DNA of 64,000 bases. Origin: Undibacterium cyanobacteriorum (GTDB lineage: Bacteria; Pseudomonadota; Gammaproteobacteria; Burkholderiales; Burkholderiaceae_D). The stretch is taken from NCBI RefSeq assembly GCF_031326225.1, contig NZ_CP133720.1, positions 4,474,648-4,538,647 on the forward strand, read 5' to 3'. Shown here piece by piece: positions 41,969 through 50,092 of this stretch. Each line of letters begins with the position of its first letter. Positions within the stretch are counted from its first letter, which is position 1. Both the position numbers and the translations under genes were made by a program. The notes below the pieces were generated by a model. That model searched no databases, was not told where the DNA came from, and saw only the letters and a program-made list of their open reading frames with translations.

Positions 41969-42211
41969 TTAACCTTTGAATGGGTTAGCTGTTGCGAAGA
42001 ACATAGCGATACCAACACCGATAATGAACGCAGCGTCGATCAAACCAGCCAACAACAACATTTTGCCTTGCAATTTGTCCATCAATTCTGGTTGACGAGC
42101 AGATGCTTCCAAATATTTACCACCCATCATAGCGATACCGATACATGCACCCAAAGCGCCCAAACCGATGATCAAACCACAAGCCAAAGCTACCAATGCG
42201 ACGTTAGTCAT
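41969..42211 (-). CDS. atpE: ATP synthase c subunit
   Basis: 80 aa, two helices. The polar loop ARQPEL and the ion-carrying Asp59 in AGLIDAAFIIG are visible. The sodium-type Gln/Glu-Ser signature is absent, so a proton-driven ring is expected. A 129-nt gap with a hairpin separates it from atpB. Confidence 0.96.
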   Translation of the reverse strand: MTNVALVALACGLIIGLGALGACIGIAMMGGKYLEASARQPELMDKLQGKMLLLAGLIDAAFIIGVGIAMFFATANPFKG

Positions 42212-42303
42212 GAGAAAACTCCTAAAAGTTAAAAATTAAAAATACCAAAACCAAAAAACCAAAACCTAAAACCAATACTAGAACTGATTACTTCACTTGA
42301 AGT

Positions 42304-42332
42304 GGTGCTGAGAATGTTTGATTCTCAGCACC
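42304..42332 (-). promoter_or_regulatory. Intercistronic hairpin between atpB and atpE
   Basis: Perfect 12-bp stem GGTGCTGAGAAT/ATTCTCAGCACC with a 5-nt loop, starting 8 nt after the atpB stop codon. No T-tract follows on the minus strand, so it fits an mRNA-stability or processing element rather than a terminator. Confidence 0.65.
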
Positions 42333-42340
42333 GCTTCGAA

Positions 42341-43168
42341 TTAGTGTGCATCGTGAGATTGACCCATATACACCAAGGTCAACATCATGAAGATGAACGC
42401 TTGCAAGAACACGATCAAAATGTGGAAGATCGCCCAAATAGAACCAGCAATCACCTGACCGATACCGCCGATGTGGCTGTAAGCACCGAGCAAAGCGATC
42501 AACAAGAACAACAATTCGCCCGCGAACATGTTACCGAAAAGTCGCATACCGAGAGAGAAGGTTTTTGCTGCGAATTCGACCAAGTTCAACAAGATATTGA
42601 ATGGCAACATCGCTGGGCCGAAAGGTGCTGTGCACAATTCTTTGATGAAACCACCAACACCTTTAATTTTGAAGGAGTAGTAAATCATCAAGAAGAACAC
42701 ACCAACGGAGATACCCAAAGTACCGTTCAAGTCAGCAGTTGGCACCACGCGGTGGTGCATTTCTGGATCCAAGCCAAACAATGGGAACAACCAAACAGAG
42801 AACAAATCGACTGGCAAGAAATCCATGGAGTTCATCAAAGAAACCCACATGAATACAGTCAACGCCATTGGTGCGATGAAAGATACGTTACCGTGCACAA
42901 TGCTTTTAGCTTGGCCATCGACCATCTCGACCAACATTTCGATCGCACATTGGAAGCGGCTTGGCACGCCTGCTGTGGCTTTACGGGATGCCATGAACAT
43001 CAAGATGATGGCTAACAAACCGCATACAACTGACCAAATGATGGTGTCGTAGTTGATATAGGACATATCAACCAAAGCTGTTTGTTGCTCATGGGAATTG
43101 GCCAAGTGACCTAGATGGTGGCCAATGTACTCTGACGGGGTAGGTGCGTGCGCTGCGCTCATAATCAT
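42341..43168 (-). CDS. atpB: ATP synthase a subunit
   Basis: 275 aa. Multi-pass membrane subunit; the essential Arg lies in SLGMRLFGNMFAGELLF. HHRVVPTADLNGTLG is the conserved half-channel region. Overlaps the atpI stop by 4 nt. Confidence 0.96.
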   Translation of the reverse strand: MIMSAAHAPTPSEYIGHHLGHLANSHEQQTALVDMSYINYDTIIWSVVCGLLAIILMFMASRKATAGVPSRFQCAIEMLVEMVDGQAKSIVHGNVSFIAPMALTVFMWVSLMNSMDFLPVDLFSVWLFPLFGLDPEMHHRVVPTADLNGTLGISVGVFFLMIYYSFKIKGVGGFIKELCTAPFGPAMLPFNILLNLVEFAAKTFSLGMRLFGNMFAGELLFLLIALLGAYSHIGGIGQVIAGSIWAIFHILIVFLQAFIFMMLTLVYMGQSHDAH

Positions 43169-43500
43169 TGCCTAAAGAGAAGAATTAAATAACTTTTGAG
43201 TACCACGATGAAAGCAGCGATAAACGCCAGCCAATTCAAATCGGGGTAAAACATGATCACTGCGCCGAAGAGCGCAATGTTCATCGCAATCTTTATAAAT
43301 TCACCGATGAAAAAATTCATCGGACTTCCGCCGGGCTTTCGCGTGCTGCTTAATAAGCGCAAGGCGAAGAAGGCGTTAGGAATGGCGCAACAAAGGCCAC
43401 CAAGCAAAGCTGAAATTCCCGCGGAGAGGCCAGACACTAAGCTTGCCACCAGCGCCACTAGAAAAGCTGCCGCAAATTGCAGCAGGATAATGCGCGCCAT
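43165..43500 (-). CDS. atpI: ATP synthase assembly-associated protein AtpI
   Basis: 111 aa, four membrane helices (LVALVASLVSGLSAGISALL, then LGGLCCAIPNAFFALRLL). Gene I is usually first in F-ATPase operons and aids c-ring assembly. GAGGGAAGG precedes the ATG; its stop overlaps atpB. Confidence 0.88.
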   Translation of the reverse strand: MARIILLQFAAAFLVALVASLVSGLSAGISALLGGLCCAIPNAFFALRLLSSTRKPGGSPMNFFIGEFIKIAMNIALFGAVIMFYPDLNWLAFIAAFIVVLKSYLILLFRQ

Positions 43501-43700
43501 GCCTTCCCTCGATTCTTGAATCGTTCAGTTTTACTTCTGATTTTTTTATTGTTCAACTTCCCTCATACCCCGTAGAGCAATTAAGGAAGTTGTTTTGCAT
43601 CTTCTGATGCGTTCTATTAACCGCGATTATTTTTCATTTTCTACTTCGTTTTTGCACCATTTTTAGGCGCGAGCGAAGCCGCGTTTAATAAAACCACGGA

Positions 43701-43730
43701 ATTATACGTGTTTGTTACACCCAGCGTCAA
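43701..43730 (-). promoter_or_regulatory. Sigma70-type promoter of the atp operon
   Basis: On the minus strand TTGACG, 18 nt, TATAAT. This gives a leader of about 190 nt before atpI. It lies in the 356-nt gap between parB and atpI, which holds no other recognised feature. Confidence 0.75.
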
Positions 43731-43856
43731 ACGTTTGATGCAACGCAACATATTTAGCTTTGCAAAACTTTTCCCTAATTGTCTTTGCTCTATGTCGATG
43801 ATTTCTAAGAAAAATCAGAAAAAATTAGTATTTTGACTTGATTCTCAATTTTCGCT

Positions 43857-44756
43857 TCAATGGCCACGAATCTTCAAAATGATGCCATCCAAAGAATCGA
43901 GATCGGCGAAATCAATAATCATTTGGCCGCGACCTTTGCTGCCCAGTTTTAGTGCAACTTGGGTTGCTAACAGGTCAGAAAGCTCCTCTTCCAAGCGCGT
44001 GATGTCACGAGACTTTTCTGCTTTTTCGCGTGGCTTGCTTGGATTAGTGAGTTCTGCGGTGGTTTTGGTCACGAGTTTTTCAGTGTCGCGTACGGACAAG
44101 CGTTTGGCCACCACTTGATTGGCCAACTGAATCTGGGTCGCAGAGTCGACTGCCAACAAAGCACGTGCGTGGCCCATATCGATATCACCGGCCATCAACA
44201 TGGTTTGCACTGGGCGCGCCAAGTTTAGCAAGCGCAAAAGATTGGAGACGGCGCTACGAGAGCGGCCAACCGATTGCGCCGCTTGCTCGTGGGTGAAGGA
44301 GAAATCGGTAATGAGACGATGAATACCCTGCGCTTCTTCCAAAGGATTCAGATCTTCACGTTGGATGTTTTCGATCAAGGCCATCGCAGCGGCGGCTTGA
44401 TCATCGACATCCTTCACCAGCACCGGCACTTCGGCCAAGCCCGCTAATTGAGAAGCGCGGAAACGACGCTCACCAGCAATAATCTCATACTGAGTTTGAC
44501 CATTGTTCTGGCCAACAGGTCGTACCAAGATAGGCTGCATCAAGCCTTGTGCTTTAATCGACGCTGCTAGTTCAGCCAAAGCGCCCTCATCCATGCGCGT
44601 ACGCGGCTGATACTTACCTGCCTGCATTTGTGTCACAGGCAAGGTGCTGGGTGCGCCTGCGACCGTTGGTACGGCATCGGCGAAGTCCTCTGCGCCACCC
44701 AATAATGCGTCCAAACCGCGACCCAAACCTTTTTGTTTTTTTGCTGCTGCCATCAT
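43857..44756 (-). CDS. parB: Chromosome partitioning protein ParB
   Basis: 299 aa from ATG 44756 (a second ATG follows at 44753); the longer frame to 44891 lies inside parA. KKQKGLGRGLDALLGG is the ParA-interacting N-terminus, the CTPase motif is GERRFRASQLAGL, then the helix-turn-helix LIENIQREDLNPLEEAQG and THEQAAQSVGRSRSAVSNLL. It loads on parS and spreads by CTP-dependent clamping. The start is 1 nt past the parA stop, so the pair is coupled. Confidence 0.95.
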   Translation of the reverse strand: MMAAAKKQKGLGRGLDALLGGAEDFADAVPTVAGAPSTLPVTQMQAGKYQPRTRMDEGALAELAASIKAQGLMQPILVRPVGQNNGQTQYEIIAGERRFRASQLAGLAEVPVLVKDVDDQAAAAMALIENIQREDLNPLEEAQGIHRLITDFSFTHEQAAQSVGRSRSAVSNLLRLLNLARPVQTMLMAGDIDMGHARALLAVDSATQIQLANQVVAKRLSVRDTEKLVTKTTAELTNPSKPREKAEKSRDITRLEEELSDLLATQVALKLGSKGRGQMIIDFADLDSLDGIILKIRGH

Positions 44757-44757
44757 C

Positions 44758-45537
44758 TTATTTCTTTTCCAAAGTTTTAATACGTTCAACCATTTCTGCA
44801 CCGAAAGCGATGTAGGCCTGCGCACCTTTCGACGCAGGATCAAACACCACCCCCGGAATTCCGTATGAAGGCGCCTCAGCGAGGCGCACATTGCGTGGAA
44901 TCAAAGTCTTAAAGACCTTGTCACCAAAGTGACGTTCCAATTGATCTGAGACTTGCTGCGACAAGGTCATGCGCGGATCAAACATCACGCGTAACAAACC
45001 AACGATCTTCAGATCTGGATTCAAATTCGCAGCGACCTTCTTGATCGTGTTGGCTAAGTCGGACAGACCTTCTAGCGCATAGTATTCGCATTGCATAGGA
45101 ATGACGACGCCATGCGCTGCGCACAGTCCATTCAAAGTCAACATCGACAATGCTGGCGGGCAGTCGATCAAGACAAAGTCATATTCGGCATCGACTTCCG
45201 CTAAGGCCATGCGCAAACGCTTGTCGCGATTCTCAAGTTCCACCATTTCCACTTCGGCACCGGCCAAGTCGCGGTTCGCGGGCAGAACATCGAAACCGCC
45301 CGATTCGGAACGAACGCGGGCGGTCTTCACATCGGACATGCCGAGCAAGACTTGATAAACAGAAGCTTGCAACTTCGCCTTGTTAATCCCTGCTCCCATC
45401 GTGGCGTTACCTTGTGGATCAAGATCGACCAAGAGCACGCGCTGGTCGAGTTTCGCCAGGCCCGCCGCGAGGTTAACCGTTGTAGTGGTTTTTCCTACAC
45501 CACCTTTTTGATTGGCAACGCAAAATATTTTAGCCAT
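44758..45537 (-). CDS. parA: Chromosome partitioning ATPase ParA
   Basis: 259 aa. Deviant Walker A NQKGGVGKTTT, LLVDLDPQGNATMG and the FVLIDCPPALSML switch are those of Soj/ParA. No N-terminal DNA-binding extension, as usual for chromosomal forms. GAGAG lies before the ATG. Downstream of mnmG-rsmG with parB following. Confidence 0.95.
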   Translation of the reverse strand: MAKIFCVANQKGGVGKTTTTVNLAAGLAKLDQRVLLVDLDPQGNATMGAGINKAKLQASVYQVLLGMSDVKTARVRSESGGFDVLPANRDLAGAEVEMVELENRDKRLRMALAEVDAEYDFVLIDCPPALSMLTLNGLCAAHGVVIPMQCEYYALEGLSDLANTIKKVAANLNPDLKIVGLLRVMFDPRMTLSQQVSDQLERHFGDKVFKTLIPRNVRLAEAPSYGIPGVVFDPASKGAQAYIAFGAEMVERIKTLEKK

Positions 45538-45678
45538 AGTCTCTCAAGTGTTATTGTGGCAAACTAAAATGACAAATCAAAATATCTATATAAAAATACT
45601 ATACAAATAATTACTATTATTAAAATCAATCATGTAAAAACTTACGTGAGACGTGCTGAGATTTCATCGAGTGCTTTC

Positions 45679-45789
45679 GGTTTCACGTGTAACCAAATTC
45701 ACTCAGGAAAATACGACCAGCGCCAAAATCACTACCATCTCAATTTTCACATTTTCGTATCACGACTAGATGACGTTCCACGTGTAACC
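45679..45789. other. Two degenerate parS-like sites
   Basis: GGTTTCACGTGTAACC at 45679-45694 (13 of 16 bases match the TGTTTCACGTGAAACA consensus) in the rsmG-parA gap, and CGTTCCACGTGTAACC at 45774-45789 (12 of 16) inside the 3' end of rsmG. Both keep the central CACGTG. Confidence 0.5.
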
Positions 45790-46390
45790 CGGGCACCTTC
45801 AACTCTTCAATCCGTTCTACTTCCCATCCCTCAGGCAAACGCTCAATTTCATCTTGAGGCGAGACACCCTTCATCGCAAAAAACCGACCGCCTTCACGCA
45901 ACAAATGATGCGACCAATTGACGAAGTTATTGAGCTCAGAAAACGCGCGTGAGGTAATCACATGAAACGGATGCTCAACCTTGAGTAACTCAACCCGACC
46001 GGTATGCACCGTAACGTTTTTGAGTTTCAGCTCGGCTTTCACCTGTGTCAAAAACGCTGTCTTCTTATTGACGATATCAATCATGCTGACCGCAGCCTCG
46101 GGATACATGATCGCCAAAATAATGGCGGGCAAACCACCACCCGAACCGACATCCAAAATCGAGGGTACGCCAGCAAACGCATGCACCGCAGAAAGTGAAT
46201 CAAGAATATGCAGTTTGATCATTTCATGCGGATCGCGCACAGAGGTGAGGTTGTAAACCGAGTTCCACTTTACTAGCAGCGCGAGATAAGCCAACATCTT
46301 TTCGATTTGATCTTCACTGACCGCAAAGGGCAACTGCGCGACACCGTCTCTCAGCTCGCGGCCAAGACTTTCTTTATCGAAGTGTTTCAT
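45740..46390 (-). CDS. rsmG: 16S rRNA (guanine-527-N7)-methyltransferase RsmG
   Basis: 216 aa; ATG at 46390 overlaps the mnmG stop as TGATG (the TTG codon before it is not needed). SAM-binding ILDVGSGGGLPAIILAI, MIDIVNKKTAFL and VITSRAFSELNNFV are the GidB/RsmG signatures. It methylates G527 of 16S rRNA. A degenerate parS-like site lies within its last codons. Confidence 0.95.
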   Translation of the reverse strand: MKHFDKESLGRELRDGVAQLPFAVSEDQIEKMLAYLALLVKWNSVYNLTSVRDPHEMIKLHILDSLSAVHAFAGVPSILDVGSGGGLPAIILAIMYPEAAVSMIDIVNKKTAFLTQVKAELKLKNVTVHTGRVELLKVEHPFHVITSRAFSELNNFVNWSHHLLREGGRFFAMKGVSPQDEIERLPEGWEVERIEELKVPGLHVERHLVVIRKCEN

Positions 46391-48330
46391 CAAGAGGCGC
46401 TCACTTCCTGCTCAGGAACTTCAGAAGCGAATCCTTTGAAGCCACGTTTTTTCAGATGCACCAACAACAGTGAAACCGCGGCTGGAGTGACGCCCGAAAT
46501 ACGACCACACTGCCCTAGCGTTTCGGGTTTTTGTGCACTGAGTTTTTGCTTGACCTCAATCGACAATCCCGTGACTTCGAAGTAATCGAGATTAGCCGGC
46601 ATCTTCAAGTTTTCGTAGTGTGCTTGACGTTCGACTTCTTTAGCCTGACGTCCGATATAGCCCGAATATTTCACCTGAATTTCGACCTGCTCTTTGACCG
46701 CCGGATCGACGACTGGCTCACCAGCTAGTGCCTGCCCTTCGACACCTTTGAGTGTCATCAAATGATCATATGTGACTTGTGGACGGCGCAATAAATCGGC
46801 CAATGAGTATTCACGTTCCAATGCTTTACCCACCACACGTTCGGCTTCCACATCAGGAACGATGCGCGGATTAACCCACGTTGATTTCAAGCGTTCGAGC
46901 TCACGGGCCACTGCTTCGCGCTTGGCCTCAAACGCTTGCCACTGCACATCACTGACACAACCGAGGCGACGACCGATCTCGGTCAGGCGCATATCGGCAT
47001 TATCCTCACGCAAACTGAGACGGAATTCGGCACGACTAGTGAACATACGATAGGGTTCTTGCACACCTTTGGTGACCAAATCATCGACCAAGACACCCAG
47101 ATAAGCCTCGTCGCGACGAGGAATCCACGCCTCTTTTCCTTGCGTTTGCAGGGCTGCATTGATACCGGCCAGCATGCCTTGCGCGGCCGCTTCTTCGTAG
47201 CCGGTCGTTCCGTTAATCTGACCTGCAAAGAATAAACCTTGAATCGCCCGTGTTTCCAAGGACGTTTTCAAACCACGCGGATCAAAATAATCATACTCAA
47301 TCGCATAACCAGGACGCAGAATATAGGCGTTTTCCATACCGACCATGGAGCGCACTAAGTCCAATTGCACGTCAAATGGCAAGCTCGTTGAGATGCCATT
47401 TGGGTAGAATTCATTGGTGGTGAGACCCTCTGGCTCAAGAAAAATCTGATGCGATTCCTTGCCTGAAAAGCGATGAATCTTATCTTCAATCGATGGGCAG
47501 TAGCGTGGCCCCACCCCTTCAATCACACCCGTGTACATCGGGCTACGATCCAAACCTGCGCGAATAATATCGTGGGTTTTCTCATTAGTATGGGTAATCC
47601 AGCATGGCAATTGACGCGGATGCATCGCGACATTACCCATGACTGAGAAGACTGGAATCGGATCCAGATCACCGGGCTGCTCCTGCATCTTAGAAAAATC
47701 GATGCTGCGACCGTCGATGCGAGGTGGCGTACCTGTCTTTAGGCGACCTTGCGGCAGTGCCAATTCCTTCAAGCGACGTGACAAAGAAATCGCTGGCGGA
47801 TCGCCAGCACGACCAGCCGAGTAGTTATTCAGTCCAACATGAATCTTCCCATCAAGGAAAGTACCCGCAGTAAGAACCACCGCACGAGCACGGAATTTCA
47901 AACCAACTTGGGTCACTGCGCCGATCACGCGGTCGCCTTCAACCATCAAATCATCGACCGCTTGCTGGAAAATCCACAGATTTTCTTGGTTTTCGAGACG
48001 ACCACGGATCGCCTGTTTGTACAAAATGCGGTCCGCTTGGGCACGCGTCGCGCGCACAGCCGGACCTTTAGACGAGTTCAAAATACGAAATTGGATACCT
48101 GCCTCATCGGTCGCAATAGCCATCGCGCCGCCCATGGCATCGACTTCTTTAACAAGATGACCTTTACCAATACCACCAATCGATGGATTGCAAGACATCT
48201 GCCCTAAGGTCTCAATATTGTGGGTAAGTAGGAGCGTCGACTGCCCCATTCGGGCAGAAGCCAAGGCAGCCTCCGTACCGGCGTGACCGCCGCCGACGAC
48301 GATAACATCGAATTCTTTTGGATAAAACAT
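46390..48330 (-). CDS. mnmG: tRNA uridine-34 5-carboxymethylaminomethyl modification enzyme MnmG
   Basis: 646 aa, usual length. FAD-binding VIVVGGGHAGTEAALA, LSCNPSIGG-type block (MSCNPSIGGIGKGHLV), RPGYAIEYDYFDPRGL and GQINGTTGYEEAAAQG are diagnostic of MnmG/GidA. With MnmE it makes the wobble-uridine modification. It heads the mnmG-rsmG-parA-parB cluster, commonly found near the chromosomal origin. Confidence 0.97.
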   Translation of the reverse strand: MFYPKEFDVIVVGGGHAGTEAALASARMGQSTLLLTHNIETLGQMSCNPSIGGIGKGHLVKEVDAMGGAMAIATDEAGIQFRILNSSKGPAVRATRAQADRILYKQAIRGRLENQENLWIFQQAVDDLMVEGDRVIGAVTQVGLKFRARAVVLTAGTFLDGKIHVGLNNYSAGRAGDPPAISLSRRLKELALPQGRLKTGTPPRIDGRSIDFSKMQEQPGDLDPIPVFSVMGNVAMHPRQLPCWITHTNEKTHDIIRAGLDRSPMYTGVIEGVGPRYCPSIEDKIHRFSGKESHQIFLEPEGLTTNEFYPNGISTSLPFDVQLDLVRSMVGMENAYILRPGYAIEYDYFDPRGLKTSLETRAIQGLFFAGQINGTTGYEEAAAQGMLAGINAALQTQGKEAWIPRRDEAYLGVLVDDLVTKGVQEPYRMFTSRAEFRLSLREDNADMRLTEIGRRLGCVSDVQWQAFEAKREAVARELERLKSTWVNPRIVPDVEAERVVGKALEREYSLADLLRRPQVTYDHLMTLKGVEGQALAGEPVVDPAVKEQVEIQVKYSGYIGRQAKEVERQAHYENLKMPANLDYFEVTGLSIEVKQKLSAQKPETLGQCGRISGVTPAAVSLLLVHLKKRGFKGFASEVPEQEVSAS

Positions 48331-48430
48331 GAAAGTGACTCTAGGTGGGATTTTCTTACAGAGGCACGATTATAGATGCTTTTACCTTGAATTCCGCTTT
48401 TGAAAACCAAAAAGAACAAATTAATCACAC

Positions 48431-48446
48431 TGTTTCACGTGAAACA
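48431..48446. other. parS site (perfect)
   Basis: TGTTTCACGTGAAACA, an exact match to the bacterial parS consensus, within a 26-bp perfect palindrome (48426-48451). It lies between mnmG and the tail-anchored protein gene. Confidence 0.9.
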
Positions 48447-48454
48447 GTGTGCAA

Positions 48455-49033
48455 TTACATCAAGATTGCAGCGATGACGACTACCAACCCAAGACCAAGC
48501 AAAGCAATATAAGCACGCAAGACCCATTTGTTCTGAGGAGGCGCAACTGATTTCTTGCGCTTCTTCTTTTGACGCTTGGGCGCTGGATAAACCTCCACCA
48601 ACTTCTTTACGCGCTTGCTCTTATCAGGAATTTCCTCACCATCCAACGGAATGAAAAGATCAACATCATCCTGCTTCGAACGCTGACGCACGGATCGCAC
48701 CGAGTTGCTTTTCGTGTCAACCACAAGTCCCGAACCGCTCTCCACTCCGCCCATAGATGAGGAAAAGAAATCATCCGATGTCGGATCTCCCGACCCCATA
48801 TCGAGCCGGGCCAAAGCTTCAATCAAGCCCAAACCCAATAAGGACTTCACAGACTCGCGAAATTTATTACGTGCATCGACATCAAACGGGGCCAACATCA
48901 GTTCCACCGTGCTCACACCATCTATCGACACCAACACAATTTGATCCATCTTCGCCAATTGCAGCGCGCGCTCACGGATCTCCTGATCGCCAGCCTCAGT
49001 CCGCTTAAAGATCGTATCGTCAGTCCAACTCAA
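48455..49033 (-). CDS. Tail-anchored protein of unknown function between parS sites
   Basis: 192 aa. The N-terminal about 85 residues hold a TEAGDQEIRERALQLAKMDQ then IVLVSIDGVSTV pattern, seen in uncharacterised Burkholderiales regulators as far as I recall. Next come an acidic/Ser-rich linker, a strongly basic stretch (APKRQKKKRKKS) and one C-terminal membrane helix (residues about 170-191). The basic stretch before the helix suggests a cytoplasmic N-domain. Two perfect parS sites flank the gene, one 8 nt past its stop and one 18 nt before its start. Function not recognised. Confidence 0.65.
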   Translation of the reverse strand: MSWTDDTIFKRTEAGDQEIRERALQLAKMDQIVLVSIDGVSTVELMLAPFDVDARNKFRESVKSLLGLGLIEALARLDMGSGDPTSDDFFSSSMGGVESGSGLVVDTKSNSVRSVRQRSKQDDVDLFIPLDGEEIPDKSKRVKKLVEVYPAPKRQKKKRKKSVAPPQNKWVLRAYIALLGLGLVVVIAAILM

Positions 49034-49050
49034 GATTCACACTCTCCGGA

Positions 49051-49066
49051 TGTTTCACGTGAAACA
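49051..49066. other. parS site (perfect)
   Basis: TGTTTCACGTGAAACA, an exact consensus match, between the YfcA-type exporter stop (49070) and the tail-anchored protein start (49033). Confidence 0.9.
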
Positions 49067-49069
49067 AAG

Positions 49070-49828
49070 CTATTTTAAAAATGCGTCATAACTCGTCCTA
49101 AAGATTAGCGCAGTCACGACAAACAGAAATACTTTTCTGACGAATTCACTACCCAACCGAATCGCCAAACGACTACCACTGATGGAGCCCACTACACCCC
49201 ACAGCGCCATCCACAATCCAAGCATCCACATCACATTTCCACTATACCCGAACCATAACAGCGCCGCAGCATTACAAGAAACATTCAATAGTTTAGCCGC
49301 AGCCGAGCCATGTAGAAAGTCATATCCGAACACACGTACAAAAACAAAGACAAAAAAACTGCCCGTGCCAGGGCCAAAAAACCCATCATAAAATCCAATC
49401 AAAGCGCCGAAGCCCACACCCAAATACAGTTCTTGCTGGTCGTTCCAACGACGCTGGTGCTGACTACCGAGATCCTTCTTACTGAAAGTGTAAATCGCTA
49501 TCAATAAAAGTACGAAGGGAAGAATTTTTCGTAGGTAAGTTGGTGGCACATAGGTCAAGGTGATCGCACCAAGAAATGCGAAAGCAAACGCCGCCAACGC
49601 CGATGGAATAATAAGCCCCCAACGCAAACGAACAGATTTTAGATAGTTCCGTGCAGCAACAGACGTTCCCCAAATTCCCGCAAACTTACTCGTCCCAATC
49701 AAACTCGATGGACTACTGTTGGGGAAAACCGAAAACAAACTGGGTAGTTGAATCAAGCCACCACCACCGACCACCGCATCGACAAAACCTGCAAAAAAAG
49801 CAGCAATTGCAAGGAATGCAAATTCCAT
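49070..49828 (-). CDS. TSUP-family anion exporter (YfcA-like)
   Basis: 252 aa, about eight membrane helices. The paired TSUP/TauE motifs are AGFVDAVVGGGGLIQLPSLF near the N-terminus and GALIGFYDGFFGPGTGSFFV in the second half. Members export sulfite, sulfoacetate or other organic sulfonates; substrate here is unknown. Confidence 0.85.
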   Translation of the reverse strand: MEFAFLAIAAFFAGFVDAVVGGGGLIQLPSLFSVFPNSSPSSLIGTSKFAGIWGTSVAARNYLKSVRLRWGLIIPSALAAFAFAFLGAITLTYVPPTYLRKILPFVLLLIAIYTFSKKDLGSQHQRRWNDQQELYLGVGFGALIGFYDGFFGPGTGSFFVFVFVRVFGYDFLHGSAAAKLLNVSCNAAALLWFGYSGNVMWMLGLWMALWGVVGSISGSRLAIRLGSEFVRKVFLFVVTALIFRTSYDAFLK

Positions 49829-50039
49829 TAATAGCTTTCAAAATAAAGGCTTACAGAATATCAGTTGAGATTGCAAACACAAGAAAACATTGTTGTTTTC
49901 CGCGTCAAAAATTGAGCTCTCGATTGACACCCACAAAGAGAAAATGATCTCATCACGCCTTGCATAGAATCATCGAAAAAGTACTCTCAGAAGTGCTGAA
50001 GCAACCGAGTCATCAAAGATGAGCCGGAGGGAGCAACAT

Positions 50040-50062
50040 CATATCTTTTATCCAAAGATATG
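50040..50062. promoter_or_regulatory. Palindrome upstream of TonB receptor 2
   Basis: CATATCTTT/AAAGATATG, 9-bp perfect arms with a 5-nt spacer, 31 nt before the receptor ATG. It could be an operator or a 5'-leader hairpin. The rest of the gap from 49829 holds nothing recognised. Confidence 0.5.
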
Positions 50063-50092
50063 CTAATAAAAAACCCAACACAGGAGTCCACA

